A DNA stretch of 64,000 nt, from positions 405,894,565 through 405,958,564 of the forward strand of contig NC_053392.1 of assembly GCF_905171765.1 (NCBI RefSeq). The letters are read 5' to 3'. This document shows positions 22,852 to 32,689 of this stretch, piece after piece (position 1 is the stretch's first letter; the number at the start of each line of letters is the position of its first letter). This stretch comes from Bufo bufo (lineage: Eukaryota > Chordata > Amphibia > Anura > Bufonidae). The notes beneath the pieces are model-generated. The model saw only the letters and a program-made list of their open reading frames with translations, searched no databases and was not told where the DNA came from. The translations under genes were made by a program, and so were the position numbers.

Positions 22852-23074
22852 CCTCCTGGCGGGGGGTGGTCACCACCTCGACTTCTTCCTCCTCATCATC
22901 CTCCTGGACCTCATCTGCCTCAGGTGGGCTATGGGCTTGATGCCCTGATGGTCCTGCCTGTTCCTGCTCCTCATCCTCCTCATCCTCCGTCATCTCCTTC
23001 TCTTCCACCACCACCTTCTTTCTAGAGCGCTTAGCTTCTAGAGCGCTCAGCGCGTACTTTTGGAAGAGGCGCCG
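22852..23074 (-). other. Exon 3 of the Myb/SANT-like gene (basic then acidic)
   Basis: Minus-strand acceptor TCATTACAG before CGGCGCC, donor G|GTAAATAT after CAGGAGG. The open frame reads RRLFQKYALSALEAKRSRKK, a basic segment, then EEKEMTEDEEDEEQEQAG and EDDEEEEVEVV, strongly acidic. Ends in phase 1. Coding bias and splice signals support an exon; the acidic tract alone would not. Confidence 0.6.
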
Positions 23075-23853
23075 CTGTAATGACCAAATTTTCCAAAAAT
23101 ACCAAGATAGACAAGGAAAGCAAAAAAAAACAACAGGTAACTGTACACAAATTAATCTATGGTGGGATCTGGATGGCATAATGATTACCCCTATGTTTGA
23201 TTTTACTTGATTTGGTGTTAGATGAAACTATAAATGTAGTCTTTCAGATGGTTTACAGTTGAGTACGTTAATATCTAGGATGAGGTAATGGGGGGTATTG
23301 GTTCGCAAGGTACTGTTGCAGGGTTATTGAAATGAGGTGGACCAAGTCAACTGGTTTGACATTGGATAAGGGTTTACATCATATATCTGTATCTCGCTGT
23401 GAGTGTATGTATATATTTTAAAGGAATAATCAGCTACGTGTCCCAGCATTTACTAAATCCGTGCTGGAGAATTTTGAGGCAGAACAGAAAACCAACTAAT
23501 TTATTTATCTCAAATAGCCAACGCTACCATTGTACCTGAATACCAGTATAGTCTGTCTTCCACACAATTATCATTTTTCTGTAACAGCCTGCCTACATTC
23601 AATATGCTGACTGTGCTGTTAATAGTGTGCCTGCGAAGCTGTATGGTAGGAAATGTCTAAAGCCAATTAGTGCGCCTTAGACCTTTTCAAGGGTATGCGG
23701 CCCACAGAGAGGGCTCTGAGTGCCGCTTCTAGCACCCATTCCATCGGGTAAAGGGATAGTAATCAGTTGTAAAGGGATAGAAAAACTTATTTGCATAACT
23801 GAACACATAAATAACAATAGATGGGTGATAGAAAATTTATGTAAGCATCGTAC
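23075..23853. other. Intron between exons 3 and 2, nothing recognised
   Basis: About 780 bases of non-repetitive sequence without coding features on either strand. ORFs at 23677-23880 (-) and 23720-23926 (+) are shadows of low-information sequence. Confidence 0.4.
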
Positions 23854-24046
23854 CTGGACAATTATTGTCTCTGACCTCATTGATCAGATCCATCCTGTGT
23901 CTTTTAAGGTCCGATCATTTTTTTAACATAGCATTTTTGGAATTAATCTTTCCATGCAAATTGCACAGCCGGCATGCTTCTCTCCGTACTATGGCCTGTT
24001 TCTCTAAACGGCATTTTAGATCATCATATCCCTTCTCCAACATAGT
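23854..24046 (-). other. Exon 2 of the Myb/SANT-like gene (DNA-binding-like helices, one stop)
   Basis: Minus-strand acceptor TTATCTTGCAG at 24047-24057. The frame continues exon 1 in phase 0: TMLEKGYDDLKCRLEKQ, then REACRLCNLHGKINSKNAM, LKK-stop-SDLKRHRM, DLINEV. Two donors are possible: GAG|GTCAGA (exon end 23876, phase 0, which fits exon 3) or CCAG|GTACGA (exon end 23854, phase 1). The TGA interrupts what looks like the last helix of a SANT/Myb-like fold. Confidence 0.58.
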
Positions 24047-24240
24047 CTGCAAGATAACAATTAAAGGATGTAATCCCAAAGTTGTAAAATACAATTATTA
24101 GTAATTATAGTCATGTCAACCATCAAAAATAAAATTTTATACGGTAAAAGAGTAGATATTTATATAGTTCCCTATGGAACTATATGAAAGTAAAATAAAA
24201 ATAAAAACATTTATATTCAAGGCAAATATAAGAACGAAAC

Positions 24241-24735
24241 TCCACAGTGGACGCCACTTTAACAGTGACTTTGACAGTGGCCGCCCCTTTAACAGTGACT
24301 TTGACAACGGCTTCCCCTTTAACAGTGACTTTGACAACGGCCTCCCCTTTAACAGTGACTTGAACAGTGGCAGCCCCTTTAAGAGTGACTTGAACAGTGG
24401 CAGCCCCTTTAAGAGTGACTTGAACAGTGGCCGCCCCTTTAGCAGTGACTTAGACAGTGGACGCCCCTTTAACAGTGACTTAGACAGTGGACGCCCCTTT
24501 AACAGTGACTTAGACAGTGTACGCCCCTTTAACAGTGACTTAGACAGTGGCCGCCCCTTTAACAGTGACTTTGACAACGGCCTCCCCTTTTACAGTGACT
24601 TAAACAGTGGCTGCCCCTTTAAGAAAGTCTTGAACAGTGGCCGCCCATTTAACAGTGACTTGAACAGTGCCTGCCCCTTTAACAGTGACTTGAAAAGTGC
24701 CTGCCCTTTTAAGAGTGACTTGAACAGTGGCTGCC
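24241..24735. repeat. 30-bp minisatellite, left part
   Basis: About 16 copies of a 30-base unit of the form AACAGTGACTTGAACAGTGG plus CCGCCCCTTT. It is open on both strands (10-residue repeats such as LLKGRPLSKS on the minus strand), but this follows from a repeat unit divisible by three without stops. It lies in intron 1 of the Myb/SANT-like gene. The array is interrupted by the Gypsy insertion and resumes at 28971. Confidence 0.93.
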
Positions 24736-25263
24736 TGTCACGGATGGTGTTGCAGAAAACTGGAAGTTATAAATAAACATCCGACTGACTTGATCCCAAA
24801 CTAAGGAACATATGGGTGAGCCCTATAAAACCCCTAGAGCTCTCCCTGACTGCTATGCCCATGCAAAGATCTTTATGATAGACGATTGCATGCCCTCGTA
24901 CCTAGACTGTGTGACACCTGAAAACCCTATAATAGTGAGGGGACACGACCACCGGCTCCCTGCACTTAATACGGAGGGAGTCAGGGTCACCTAGAATCAA
25001 GCCAGCACAGAAACACAAATAAAGGAAAAAGACTTATCTGAGGAACCAGCAGTTGCAGCCTCTAGCAGTGAACACAATCCAGGAAGTAGTATAAACCGCA
25101 AAGTGAGGCAGTATGGGAGGGAATATAAAGGGAGGCAATCAGTGTAAATAGATGACAGCTGGGAGAAGGAAAAGAGATGACAAAGTGAAACCAAAACAAA
25201 GAACATCATGCAAGAGGTACAGAAGAGCGTCTGCCAGAGCTTCTCAGAGAGCTGGCGGTGACA
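24736..25263 (-). repeat. 3' LTR of the minus-strand Gypsy element
   Basis: 528 bases starting TGTCACCGCCAGC on the minus strand and ending CATCCGTGACA (TG...CA ends). On its inner side the minus strand reads AGAGGGAGGGGTAC, a polypurine tract. No second full LTR remains. Confidence 0.85.
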
Positions 25264-26660
25264 GTACCCCTCCCTCTACGAGTGGACTCCGGACACTCAG
25301 AGCCCACCTTCTCATGATGGGACCTATGGAAAGCCCTGATGAGACGAGTGGCCTTAATGTCCGCCACTGGGACCCACATCCTCTCCTCAGGACCATAACC
25401 CTCCCAATGAACGAGGTACTGGAGAGAACCGCGGATAATGCAAGAATCCACAATCCTAGAGACCTGAAATTCAAGATTACCATCAACAATAATCGGAGGA
25501 GGAGGCAAAAAGTAGGGTACAGTGGGACCCGGGTCTTCAAAGTTCCCCCCTCCCGGAAAACAACGTGACAGGGCATCAGCCTTCACATTTTTAACCCCAG
25601 GGCGGAAAGTGACAACAAAATTAAACCTAGAAAAGAATAAAGACCATCTGTTCTGTCTCGGGTTCAGACAGTTGGCTGATTCCAAGTAGGCCAGATTCTT
25701 ATGGTCGGTAAACACGGTAATAGGGTGTCTGGCTTCTTTCTAGCCAATGGCGCCATTCCTAAAAATTTCCTAATTTGATGGCCAACAACTCCCTATCTCC
25801 CACATCGTAATTTCTCTCTGCGGAGGAGAGTTTCCTTGAGAAAAAGGCACACGGTCGCCATTTGGCAGGAGAGGGACCCTGAGACAAGACCGCACCCACA
25901 CCCACCTCAGAAGCGTCCACCTCAACAATGAAAGGCAGAGAGACATCAGGTTGTACCAAGATGGGAGCGGAAGCAACACTCTCTTTGATACTAGAAAAGG
26001 CCTTAAGCGCATCTACCGACCAGGAGGAAAAATCTACCCCCTTTTTAGTCATATCAGTGAGTGGCTTAACAACAGAGGAATAATTCAAAATGAACTTCCT
26101 GTAATAATTAGCAAAACCCAAAAACCGCATCAGCGCCTTCTGATTCTCAGGAAGCTCCCAATCAAGCACAGCGCGGACCTTCTCAGGGTCCATGCGAAAA
26201 CCAGAAGCGGAGAGAAGAAAACCCAGAAATTGAATCTCCGGAACTGCAAACACACATTTTTCCAGTTTAGCGTACAATTTATTCTCCCGCAGAATGAGCA
26301 AGACCTGACGTAGGTGGTCCCTATGAGTTTTGAAATCAGGAGAAAAAAATCAAAATGTCATCTAGATACACCAGTACAAATTTCCCCATTAAATGATAAA
26401 AAATGCTGTTCACAAAATGTTGGAAGACGGCTGGAGCATTCATCAAACCAAAGGGCATAACCAAATTCTCGAAATGGCCCTCAGGGGTATTGAAGGCCGT
26501 CTTCCATTCGTCCCCTTCCCTGACCAGGTTGTATGCCCCTCTTAAATCCAACTTAGAAAAAACTTTAGCCCAAAAATCTGGTTAAACAGGTCCGGGATCA
26601 GAGGAAGCATATAAGGCTCACGAATTGTGATACAGTTCAGCTCCCTGAAATCCAGACATG
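25264..26660 (-). pseudogene. Gypsy pol 3' part: RT, RNase H, chromodomain, integrase deleted
   Basis: Minus-strand RT continues after the solo LTR with [26 protein letters not shown] and active site YLDD ([11 protein letters not shown], near 26350). The next frame (26301-25759) has the RT thumb and RNase H start (VEVDASEVGVGAVL, FFSRKLSSAERNYD). After a frame change (25715-25206) [11 protein letters not shown] and [13 protein letters not shown] end the RNase H. Without any zinc-binding region or DDE core, a chromodomain follows ([24 protein letters not shown]). So roughly the whole integrase core is missing. Several stops lie near 26560-26640. Confidence 0.9.
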
Positions 26661-26665
26661 GTCTT

Positions 26666-27698
26666 TGTGGCGAAACCAACCTCGCCACTGGGTTTTGGAG
26701 AGGCCTGTTTATCAGCCTCTTGCCTCAGGATTATGGCCCATACTAACTTTTAAACCCCTGAACCTATTCAAGTGAATTTTGGATAGGTTTGTCCCCAAGT
26801 TATACTGTTTAAATTGATGTAAGTTATATGTATGGCCAATGTAAACTCACAAAGTTGTAACAATTTATGATAGGTGTAACTTGTCAGCTTGGGAGGAATA
26901 TGATGGGTGTGTTTCTATTGTGCCATTGTCCCATTGTGTGTTTAAATGGTGATGTCTGTCCTGTTATATCCACATGTGTATTGGAGATTCCTCTTTGTCT
27001 TGAGAGATAATTGGATTACGCCTCGGGTGTCTCCAGGGCAGAGATGAGGAAACCATGATGCATTGTGGGGATGTATTGTCTATGTAAAACCTGCTTGAGC
27101 CAGATTGCCATGCTGCCAGCCAGGGCCCAAAAGATACTCTTACTAACTTTTCAACCCCTGGTCTGATTCATGCCATTTTGTAATATGTTGTTCCCCTGAA
27201 TGGATTGATTGTGAATATGTAATTTTTATGTGAATGTGATGTATGGTTTTAGAGTTATGAAAGTTAGGTAGAAAGTATGTTTTAACTGTATGTGTAATTG
27301 AGGTTTCCTCTCAGGATAAGGGGAGGGAATATGTGGGATGTAACTGATATGTGATTGGTTGTTTTATACCTCCCTGTGGGCGGTCCTGTATTTGCAAACA
27401 ACTGTAATAAAAACCAGGCTGGGTGTGCCAGCACCTCAGACCACTGCTTGCCCCTCAACACGTAGCCTTGTCTCGTTATTGGGGGGATCCACTGTATGCT
27501 GTTAAGAGACTGATTGCCAGGAGTGTAAGCTGATTCCTGTTAGTCTGCTAGCAGCTATTCGTGAGATTCCAGTTTGGAGTGCTATTTTGTATCCAGTTCG
27601 GGAGTTTGGTGTTCTGCAGTAGCTGTGCCTGTCTCTCAGAAAGGGGCACATCGCCTAAACGGATTTTAACCCCTTGTCTGCTGAAACGGTCCGTTACA
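26666..27698. repeat. Solo LTR (1033 bp) inside Gypsy RT
   Basis: Begins TGTGGCGAAACCAACCTCG and ends GGTCCGTTACA, flanked by the 5-bp duplication GTCTT (26661-26665, 27699-27703). It carries AATAAA near 27408 before a GT-rich stretch, consistent with plus-strand transcription. Two partly similar blocks (CTAACTTTTAAACCCCTG near 26743, CTAACTTTTCAACCCCTG near 27143) show an internal duplication. It is probably an ERV LTR left after LTR-LTR recombination; no internal region is present. Confidence 0.88.
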
Positions 27699-27703
27699 GT
27701 CTT

Positions 27704-28950
27704 AAAGAACCATCTTTTTTCTTAACAAAAAAAACCCCAGCGGCAACAGGTGACTTCGAGGGTCGGATGTGTCCCTTTCTCAGGCTCTCAGAGATATAAG
27801 TACGCATAGCAAATCTTTCAGGTTGGGAGAGATTATATAAACGTGATTTTGGCAGCTTGGCGCCTGGGATAAGATTAATAGGGCAATCGTACTCCCGGTG
27901 AGGGGGCAGCTCCTGGACACCACTCTCTGAAAACACATCCGAAAATTCTGAGAGAAAAGATGGTACAGTCTTGGTAGAAACCTCTGAAAGAGACGCCGTG
28001 AGGCAATTCTCTCTGCAGAAGTCATTCCAACCATTTATTTGCCTTGCTTGCCAATCAATGGTGGGGTTATGTTTAGTGAGCCAGGGTAGCCCCAACACTA
28101 GAGAAGTAGGTAATCCGCTTAGGACGAAACATGACATATCCTCAACATGAGCATCAGCCACAGTCAAACGGATATTGTGAACTATGCCCTTTAACGATTT
28201 TTGAGAAAGTGGAGCTGAATCGATAGCAAAAACAGGTATATCCTTTCCCAAAGTGGATACCTGGCAACCATGTGTTATAGAAAATTGATTATCAATGAGA
28301 TTGACAGCTACTTCACTATCTACAAAAATCTCACAAACAATGTTCTTGCTATCTAGCGCCACCCTGGCAGGTAGGACAAAATGGGAACTACAAGCAAACG
28401 GCAAACCTTCAATTTCCGCATCAACCTTGCCAATAGTAACAGATGGAAAGTTTTTAGAGGTTTTTTTTCTTTTTGTTTCTTTATTACCCTCAGAAAACTC
28501 CCTGAATCTCCTAGAGGGGCAAACATTTGCCAAATGATTTATACCCCCACAACAGAAACAAACCCTCATTTGAGAGCTGAATCCTCTACTATCAAAGGCA
28601 AGCAAACCCAGCTGCATGGCCTCCTCCTCAGAGGGGATTGAGAGAGACTGAGGCCCCTGCGCACTGAATGAGACCGTGCCACTGTCCTTGGACTGAATAT
28701 GACAGGAAGGAGTGGTCTCTCCTCTCTCTCTAAGACGCCTGTCAATACGAACAGCTAGAGACATGGCAGACTCCAACGAGGCAGGTCTCTCATGAAAGGC
28801 AAATGCATCTTTCAATCCCTCCGAAAGACCATGGCAAAATTGACTTCGGAGTGCAGCATCATTCCAACCAGTATCAGCTGCGCATGTCCGAAATTCTGAA
28901 CAATATATCTCTGCGGACTGTTTACCCTGGCATAAAAGACGCAGAGAGAG
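27704..28950 (-). pseudogene. Gypsy gag C-terminus, protease and RT start
   Basis: One long minus-strand frame. Gag end with KQSAEIYCSEFRTCAAD and a CX2CX4HX4C knuckle (CFCCGGINHLANVC). The protease motif reads FVDSEVAVNLID, with glutamate where the family has glycine (DSG), so the active-site turn is probably damaged. LGLPWLTKHNPTIDW follows, then the RT start (YDCPINLIPGAKLPKSR, FFVKKKDGSLRL). The frame ends at the solo LTR. The methionine at 28971 lies outside the element and is not a real start; gag is 5'-truncated. Confidence 0.9.
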
Positions 28951-28970
28951 AGAGAGAGCTGGTGGTGACA

Positions 28971-29019
28971 CTGCCCCTTTAAGAGTGACTTGAACAGTGG
29001 CCGCCCCTTTAAGAGTGAC
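28971..29019. repeat. 30-bp minisatellite, right remnant
   Basis: CTGCCCCTTTAAGAGTGACT and one further unit: the continuation of the array at 24241-24735 on the far side of the Gypsy insertion. Confidence 0.9.
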
Positions 29020-29044
29020 ATACTTGTTAGGTAGAATTACTTAC

Positions 29045-29092
29045 AGTGATCAAAGCTTCCAGCTCTTCTGGTTTGAAATTGCTTTTTGCCAT
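29045..29092 (-). other. Exon 1 of the Myb/SANT-like gene (start codon)
   Basis: Minus-strand ATG (29092-29090), 16 codons MAKSNFKPEELEALIT, then a consensus donor ACT|GTAAGT. NFxxEELExLI is how many Myb/SANT-like proteins begin. Context before the ATG (AGGAA-ATG-G) is a fair Kozak match. 29100-29280 upstream would hold the promoter and includes a CA/CG-rich tract at 29160-29215. Confidence 0.6.
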
Positions 29093-29280
29093 TTCCTAAG
29101 TTACTTTCAAAATCTGTCTCTGTAGAATCGGTCTTTCTCCACTCTCTTTCCGATCCAAAGACAGGCACGCACGCACAGACGCACGCACGTACAGACGCAC
29201 GTACACGATTATTTAAATGACATATTATCGAGATAACAAACCAAACATAGTAGACTGTATAGGCAGGCAAATTTCATATT
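29093..29280 (-). other. Region 5' of the Myb/SANT-like gene, with a GCACGCAC repeat
   Basis: Immediately upstream of exon 1 on the minus strand. 29160-29215 is a short imperfect tandem repeat of GCACGCACAGAC units. Promoter function is possible but only inferred from position. Confidence 0.35.
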
Positions 29281-30185
29281 GGTACCTTGCTCTAAGTTGT
29301 ATTCGTGTACGAATGAAACTTAATTCTATTGAGCCAACCAATAGTAAATCAGACTAATAGCTCTAATGTTTCATTCAAACGCGATTACAACTTATAGTGG
29401 GGGACCAATTGGAAACTTGACTAATGTGAACAATTGACTGTTAGAATTAACAAATAAGAAAATAGAGCAGGATTCTCTTTATTGGTTGGTTATGGTTAGG
29501 TTAATCTGGACAGCTGTAAATTAAAAGAGCAATGCGAGTAATTTAAGTTCAAATAATCGCATGGCGATTTCAACTTAGAGCTGGGTTTCTAATGGGTCAG
29601 CTTGCTAGAATTAACAAAGTTAACGAATATGGAATATAGCAGTGCTAAGTTGAAATCGCCATGCGATTAATATAACTTCAAGTAATCGCATTGCGATTTC
29701 AACTTAGACCTGGTTTACTATGGTTGGCTTGGTAGAATTAGCGAAGATGACGAATATGACGAATGTATTCGTCATATTCCTAAAAATGAAGATAACTAAA
29801 TATTCTCCATCTTCGTTTTAGCTCCAAATTCGTCAACTTCGCTAATTCTAGCAATCAATCAAATAGGAAAGTTGACTAGAGACAGCTAAGTTTTTAATTC
29901 GCTATGCGATAATATTACCTTGCTTTTTTTTAAAATAAATAAAATAATTAGACTTGATAATTATTATAATTATTCTATTCATAAAATAAAATAAAAAGTA
30001 ATATCACATAGCGAATTAAAACACAGCTGTCTCTATAGTCAACTTTCCTATTTGATTGCTAGAATTAGCGAAGTTGACGAATATGGAGCTAAAATGAAGA
30101 TGGAGAATACTTTGTTATCTTCGTTTTGAGGAATATGACGAATACATTCGTCATATTCGTCATCTTCGCTAATTCTAGATATCAA
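29281..30185. repeat. Right subterminal palindromes of the hAT element
   Basis: 29295-29395 is a hairpin (AGTTGTATTCGTGTACGAATG against its near complement). 29582-29650 copies the linker at 11471-11560 in direct orientation. 29640-30180 is a long imperfect palindrome centred near 29955, homologous to the one at 10740-11480, with the same arms (GACGAATATGGAGCTAAAAC, TTGAAATCGCCATGCGATT). No coding sequence. Confidence 0.8.
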
Positions 30186-30972
30186 ACCAATAGGAAAGTT
30201 ACCCTTAAAGGGGTTATCCGACTTAAATAAATCTATTCTAATTGCATTTATTGTAGACCAGTGAAAGATTCTTAAAATCACTTTCATTACCTATCTATCA
30301 CTGTTTGGCCAGTTCAGTTCAGGGTCATGTTACACCTGACGTCAGTAAGCCTGCTCTGCTGGTGACGTTTCGTTTACAAGCTTCTTTCTGCTTGAGGGAG
30401 TGTCCAGGCTGTGTAAACGAGACGTCAGAGCCTCTGGTGCCCTCCCCCCTCCAGCTCTCCTCACACTGCCCGGCTCTGCTCTGCTGCTGATGACGTCTCG
30501 TTTACAGCCGTCTCCCTGCTTGAGGGAGTGTCCAGGCTCTGTAAACGAGACGTCAGAGCCTCTGGTGCCCTCCCCCCTCCAGCTCTTGTCACTGCCTTGG
30601 CTCTTCTATGCGATCGCTCATGTGCAGTACAAACCAGAGCCGAGGCGATCTCCAGCAGCGCAGGGTATGTTTGTCCCTCCTGCATTCACTGGGGCTAGAG
30701 GTGGCAGTTTGTAAACGTTCCCCTCTGCATCTGGGGATCGCTATTACAGCCCTGGGTCGTCGTCTCCCCCACACACACTAGTACACATTCAACACCCCCT
30801 GGGAAATATAAATAAATTATTGGCCATCATTATTATGATCATCATCATCATTATTCAGCTATATAAAATCCTTATGTGCCCCCAATATATGGATTTATCT
30901 AAGCAATATCCATATTGAATATATATTTGAATAATATAGATATTGCTTAGATACAGATAATGCTAATGATAT

Positions 30973-31994
30973 TTTCACACTAGCGGCAGGACGTATCCGA
31001 CAGGCTGTTCACCCTGTCGGATCCGCCCTGCCACTATTTGACGGTGCCGCTGGACGGATCCGTTATTGCAATTCATTTCTAGACGGATCCGCACCTGGAT
31101 CCGTCTACAAATGCTGTCACTTGTCACACTGATCGGCGGATCCAGCAGGCACGCAGCTCTGACGACGGAGCTGCCGTGCGGATCCGGCGTTGCAAAACAA
31201 CTGAAGGACGGATCCGCCCTTCCGGTCTGCGCATGCGCAGAACATGAAAAATGTGAAAAAGACTGACAGAGGGATCCATCCATCCACATGACAAGCGGAT
31301 AGACTGATCCGTCCTTCCGGTCTACGCATGCACAGAACATGAAAACTGTGAAAAAGACTTACAGAGGGATCCGTCCATCCGCATGACAAGCGGATAGACG
31401 GATCCGTTATTGCAATGCATTTCTAGATGGATCCGCACCTGGATCCGTCTACAAATGCTGTCACTTGTCACACTGATCGGCGCATCCAGCAGGCACGCAG
31501 CTCCGACGACGGAGCTGCCTTGCGGATCCGGCGTTGCAAAACAACTGAAGGACGGATCCGCCCTTCCGGTCTGCGCATGCGCAGAACATGAAAACTGTGA
31601 AAAAGACTGCAAGAGGGATCCGTCCATCGACATGGCAAGCAGATAGACGGATCCGTTATTGCAATGTATTTCTAGACGGATCCGCACCTGGATCCGTCTA
31701 CAAATGCTGTCAGTTGTCACACTGATTGGCGGATCCGGCGGGCAGCTCCGACGATGGAACTGCCTGCCGGATCACACTAACGCTAGTGTGAAAGTACCAT
31801 AAAAAGTCGAAAATCCAGGACTTTTAGTCAAGTGGCCGCTCGCTGTGCACTGCCATGCTGCGCCATAGCTCCACCACCGTCCCCTTTATAGTCAATGGGG
31901 ACAGAGCGGCAGTCCAGCGGCACGGCAAAATAGCGGCTGGACGGATCCGACAGGGTGAACAGCCTGTTGGATCGATCCTGCCTCTAGTGTGAAA
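30973..31994. mobile_element. Inverted-repeat element with GGATCC-rich tandem units
   Basis: Ends TTTCACACTAGCGGCAGGA and the near complement at 31977-31994. The interior repeats a unit of about 247 bases (starts near 31057, 31402 and 31649); the first copy carries an additional 98-base duplication. Units contain many GGATCC and GACGGATCCG motifs and a CGCATGCGCA palindrome. Similar end sequence recurs at 62745-62826 and near 35107-35127. No target duplication was found, so the superfamily is open. The ORFs here are products of the tandem repeat. Confidence 0.65.
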
Positions 31995-32522
31995 GTACCC
32001 TTAGGCTCCATTCACACATCCGCAAATGGGTCCACATTTGTTCTGCAATTTTGCGGAACGGGTGCGGACCCATTCATTTTCTATGGTGACGGAATTTGGA
32101 ATTAGTGCAAATACGTCCTCCTTGATATACTGTAATAACAGAAAGAAAATTTTTAGACTAGAAACAAAACCAAACATGAAAGAAATGTATGTAAAATAAC
32201 ATAACTTACACTGTGCAGCTGCAATGTGACAGGGAGGTCTTCTGCCCTGTGTGTGTATTTATTTATTTTTATGCAAAGTGCAGAGCAGGGTGAGGGAAAG
32301 ATCAGGTTGTTCACGCCCAGAAATATTCATGAGGCAGAGCTCAGGCCTTGTTGTTATACGCCCCCTCAGCATGTACTTCAGCATGTAAACAAAGCAATGA
32401 CAGAACCATGAAAAGGTGTACATATGGGTTTTAACTTGATGAAATCAAGCTTAACCAAATTATATGTATATCCTGATGGATTTTAAGTGTTTTTTTTTTT
32501 TTTATTAACTCGGATAACCCCT
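31995..32522. other. Right part of the T2-type element
   Basis: Includes a CCATTCACACATCCGCAAAT block, a common frog-type MITE fragment (31997-32110), then AT-rich sequence with no gene, up to the T2 right end. Confidence 0.5.
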
Positions 32523-32681
32523 TTAAGTTAAAATCGCAATACGCGATTATTTAAACCGCATATTAATCGCGATAACTAGAATAATGACGAATATTCGATT
32601 TCAACGAATATGAGACAAATATTCAAGCGAATATTCATGAATTTGGTCGAAATCGAATATGGCACCTCCCGCTCATCACTA
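32523..32681. repeat. Right terminus of the hAT element
   Basis: AT-rich sequence with repeated CGAATATTC motifs, ending GGCACCTCCCGCTCATCACTA, identical in its last 21 bases to the right end of the element at 52373-53795. Confidence 0.85.
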
Positions 32682-32689
32682 TTCTAGAC

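Larger units (their letters stand above)
24736..28970 (-). mobile_element. Gypsy (chromodomain) LTR element, inserted in the minisatellite
   Basis: Ty3/Gypsy retrotransposon on the minus strand with a 5-bp duplication CTGCC (24731-24735, 28971-28975). The 3' LTR is complete (24736-25263). The 5' LTR is reduced to about 20 bases (complement of GAGCTGGTGGTGACA, ending 28970) joined directly to gag. Order on the minus strand: gag end, protease, RT (broken by a solo LTR), RNase H, chromodomain. The integrase is deleted. Confidence 0.92.
12918..29092 (-). pseudogene. Split Myb/SANT-like gene carried in the hAT element (4 exons)
   Basis: Four minus-strand blocks with splice-like borders fit one gene. 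Exon 1 (29092-29045) encodes MAKSNFKPEELEALIT. Exon 2 (24046 to about 23876 or 23854) has two helix-like stretches ending LKK-stop-SDLKRHRMDLINEV, where the stop (TGA) stands where a Myb/SANT-like family would have tryptophan. Exon 3 (23074-22852) is basic then strongly acidic. Exon 4 (13119-12918) is a leucine/glutamine coiled coil ending in TAA. The domain order (N-terminal SANT-like DNA binding, acidic linker, C-terminal coiled coil) resembles Myb-like accessory or domesticated transposon proteins. Function is unknown; DNA binding is inference. At least one stop and one A-tract frameshift make this copy a pseudogene. Confidence 0.6.
30209..32522. mobile_element. T2-type (Kolobok-like) TTAA element, 2.3 kb
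   Basis: Inverted ends AGGGGTTATCCGA are flanked by TTAA (30205-30208, 32523-32526). TTAA followed by AGGGG fits the TTAAAGGRR ends described for the T2 family of frog MITEs, which are assigned to Kolobok. No transposase. The left part has two copies of a unit with ACGAGACGTCAGAGCCTCTG (30417 and 30544, about 127 bases apart). The centre is occupied by a second element (30973-31994). Confidence 0.78.
10436..32681. mobile_element. Giant hAT-type insertion (22.2 kb) with nested elements
   Basis: Begins TAGTGTTGAGCGCGAATATT and ends with the complement of TAGTGATGAGCGGGAGGTGC. TAGNG termini and the perfect 8-bp duplication TTCTAGAC identify the hAT superfamily. A shorter relative with the same tips and its own 8-bp duplication lies at 52373-53795. 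Both subterminal regions (about 10740-11720 and 29280-30180) consist of long AT-rich palindromes. Between them lie the exons of a Myb/SANT-like gene and many later insertions: CR1, L1, Tc1, minisatellite, Gypsy, solo LTR and a T2-type element. Without those the element would be about 6 kb. No hAT transposase was found. Confidence 0.85.

Noticed and set aside
24241..24735. CRISPR-like array of 30-bp repeats
   Set aside because: Units are contiguous with no spacers, and all surrounding content is vertebrate.
24137..24776. Long ORFs on both strands over 24.1-24.8 kb
   Set aside because: They are translations of a 30-bp tandem repeat with no stop in its unit; no start context or domain.
31066..31720. 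Several ORFs on both strands around 31.1-31.7 kb
   Set aside because: Repeated peptides reflect the 247-base tandem unit and its duplication.
10436..32681. Two unrelated hAT insertions instead of one
   Set aside because: The perfect 8-bp duplication and the resumption of env beyond it favour a single insertion, though a recombination between two copies cannot be fully excluded.
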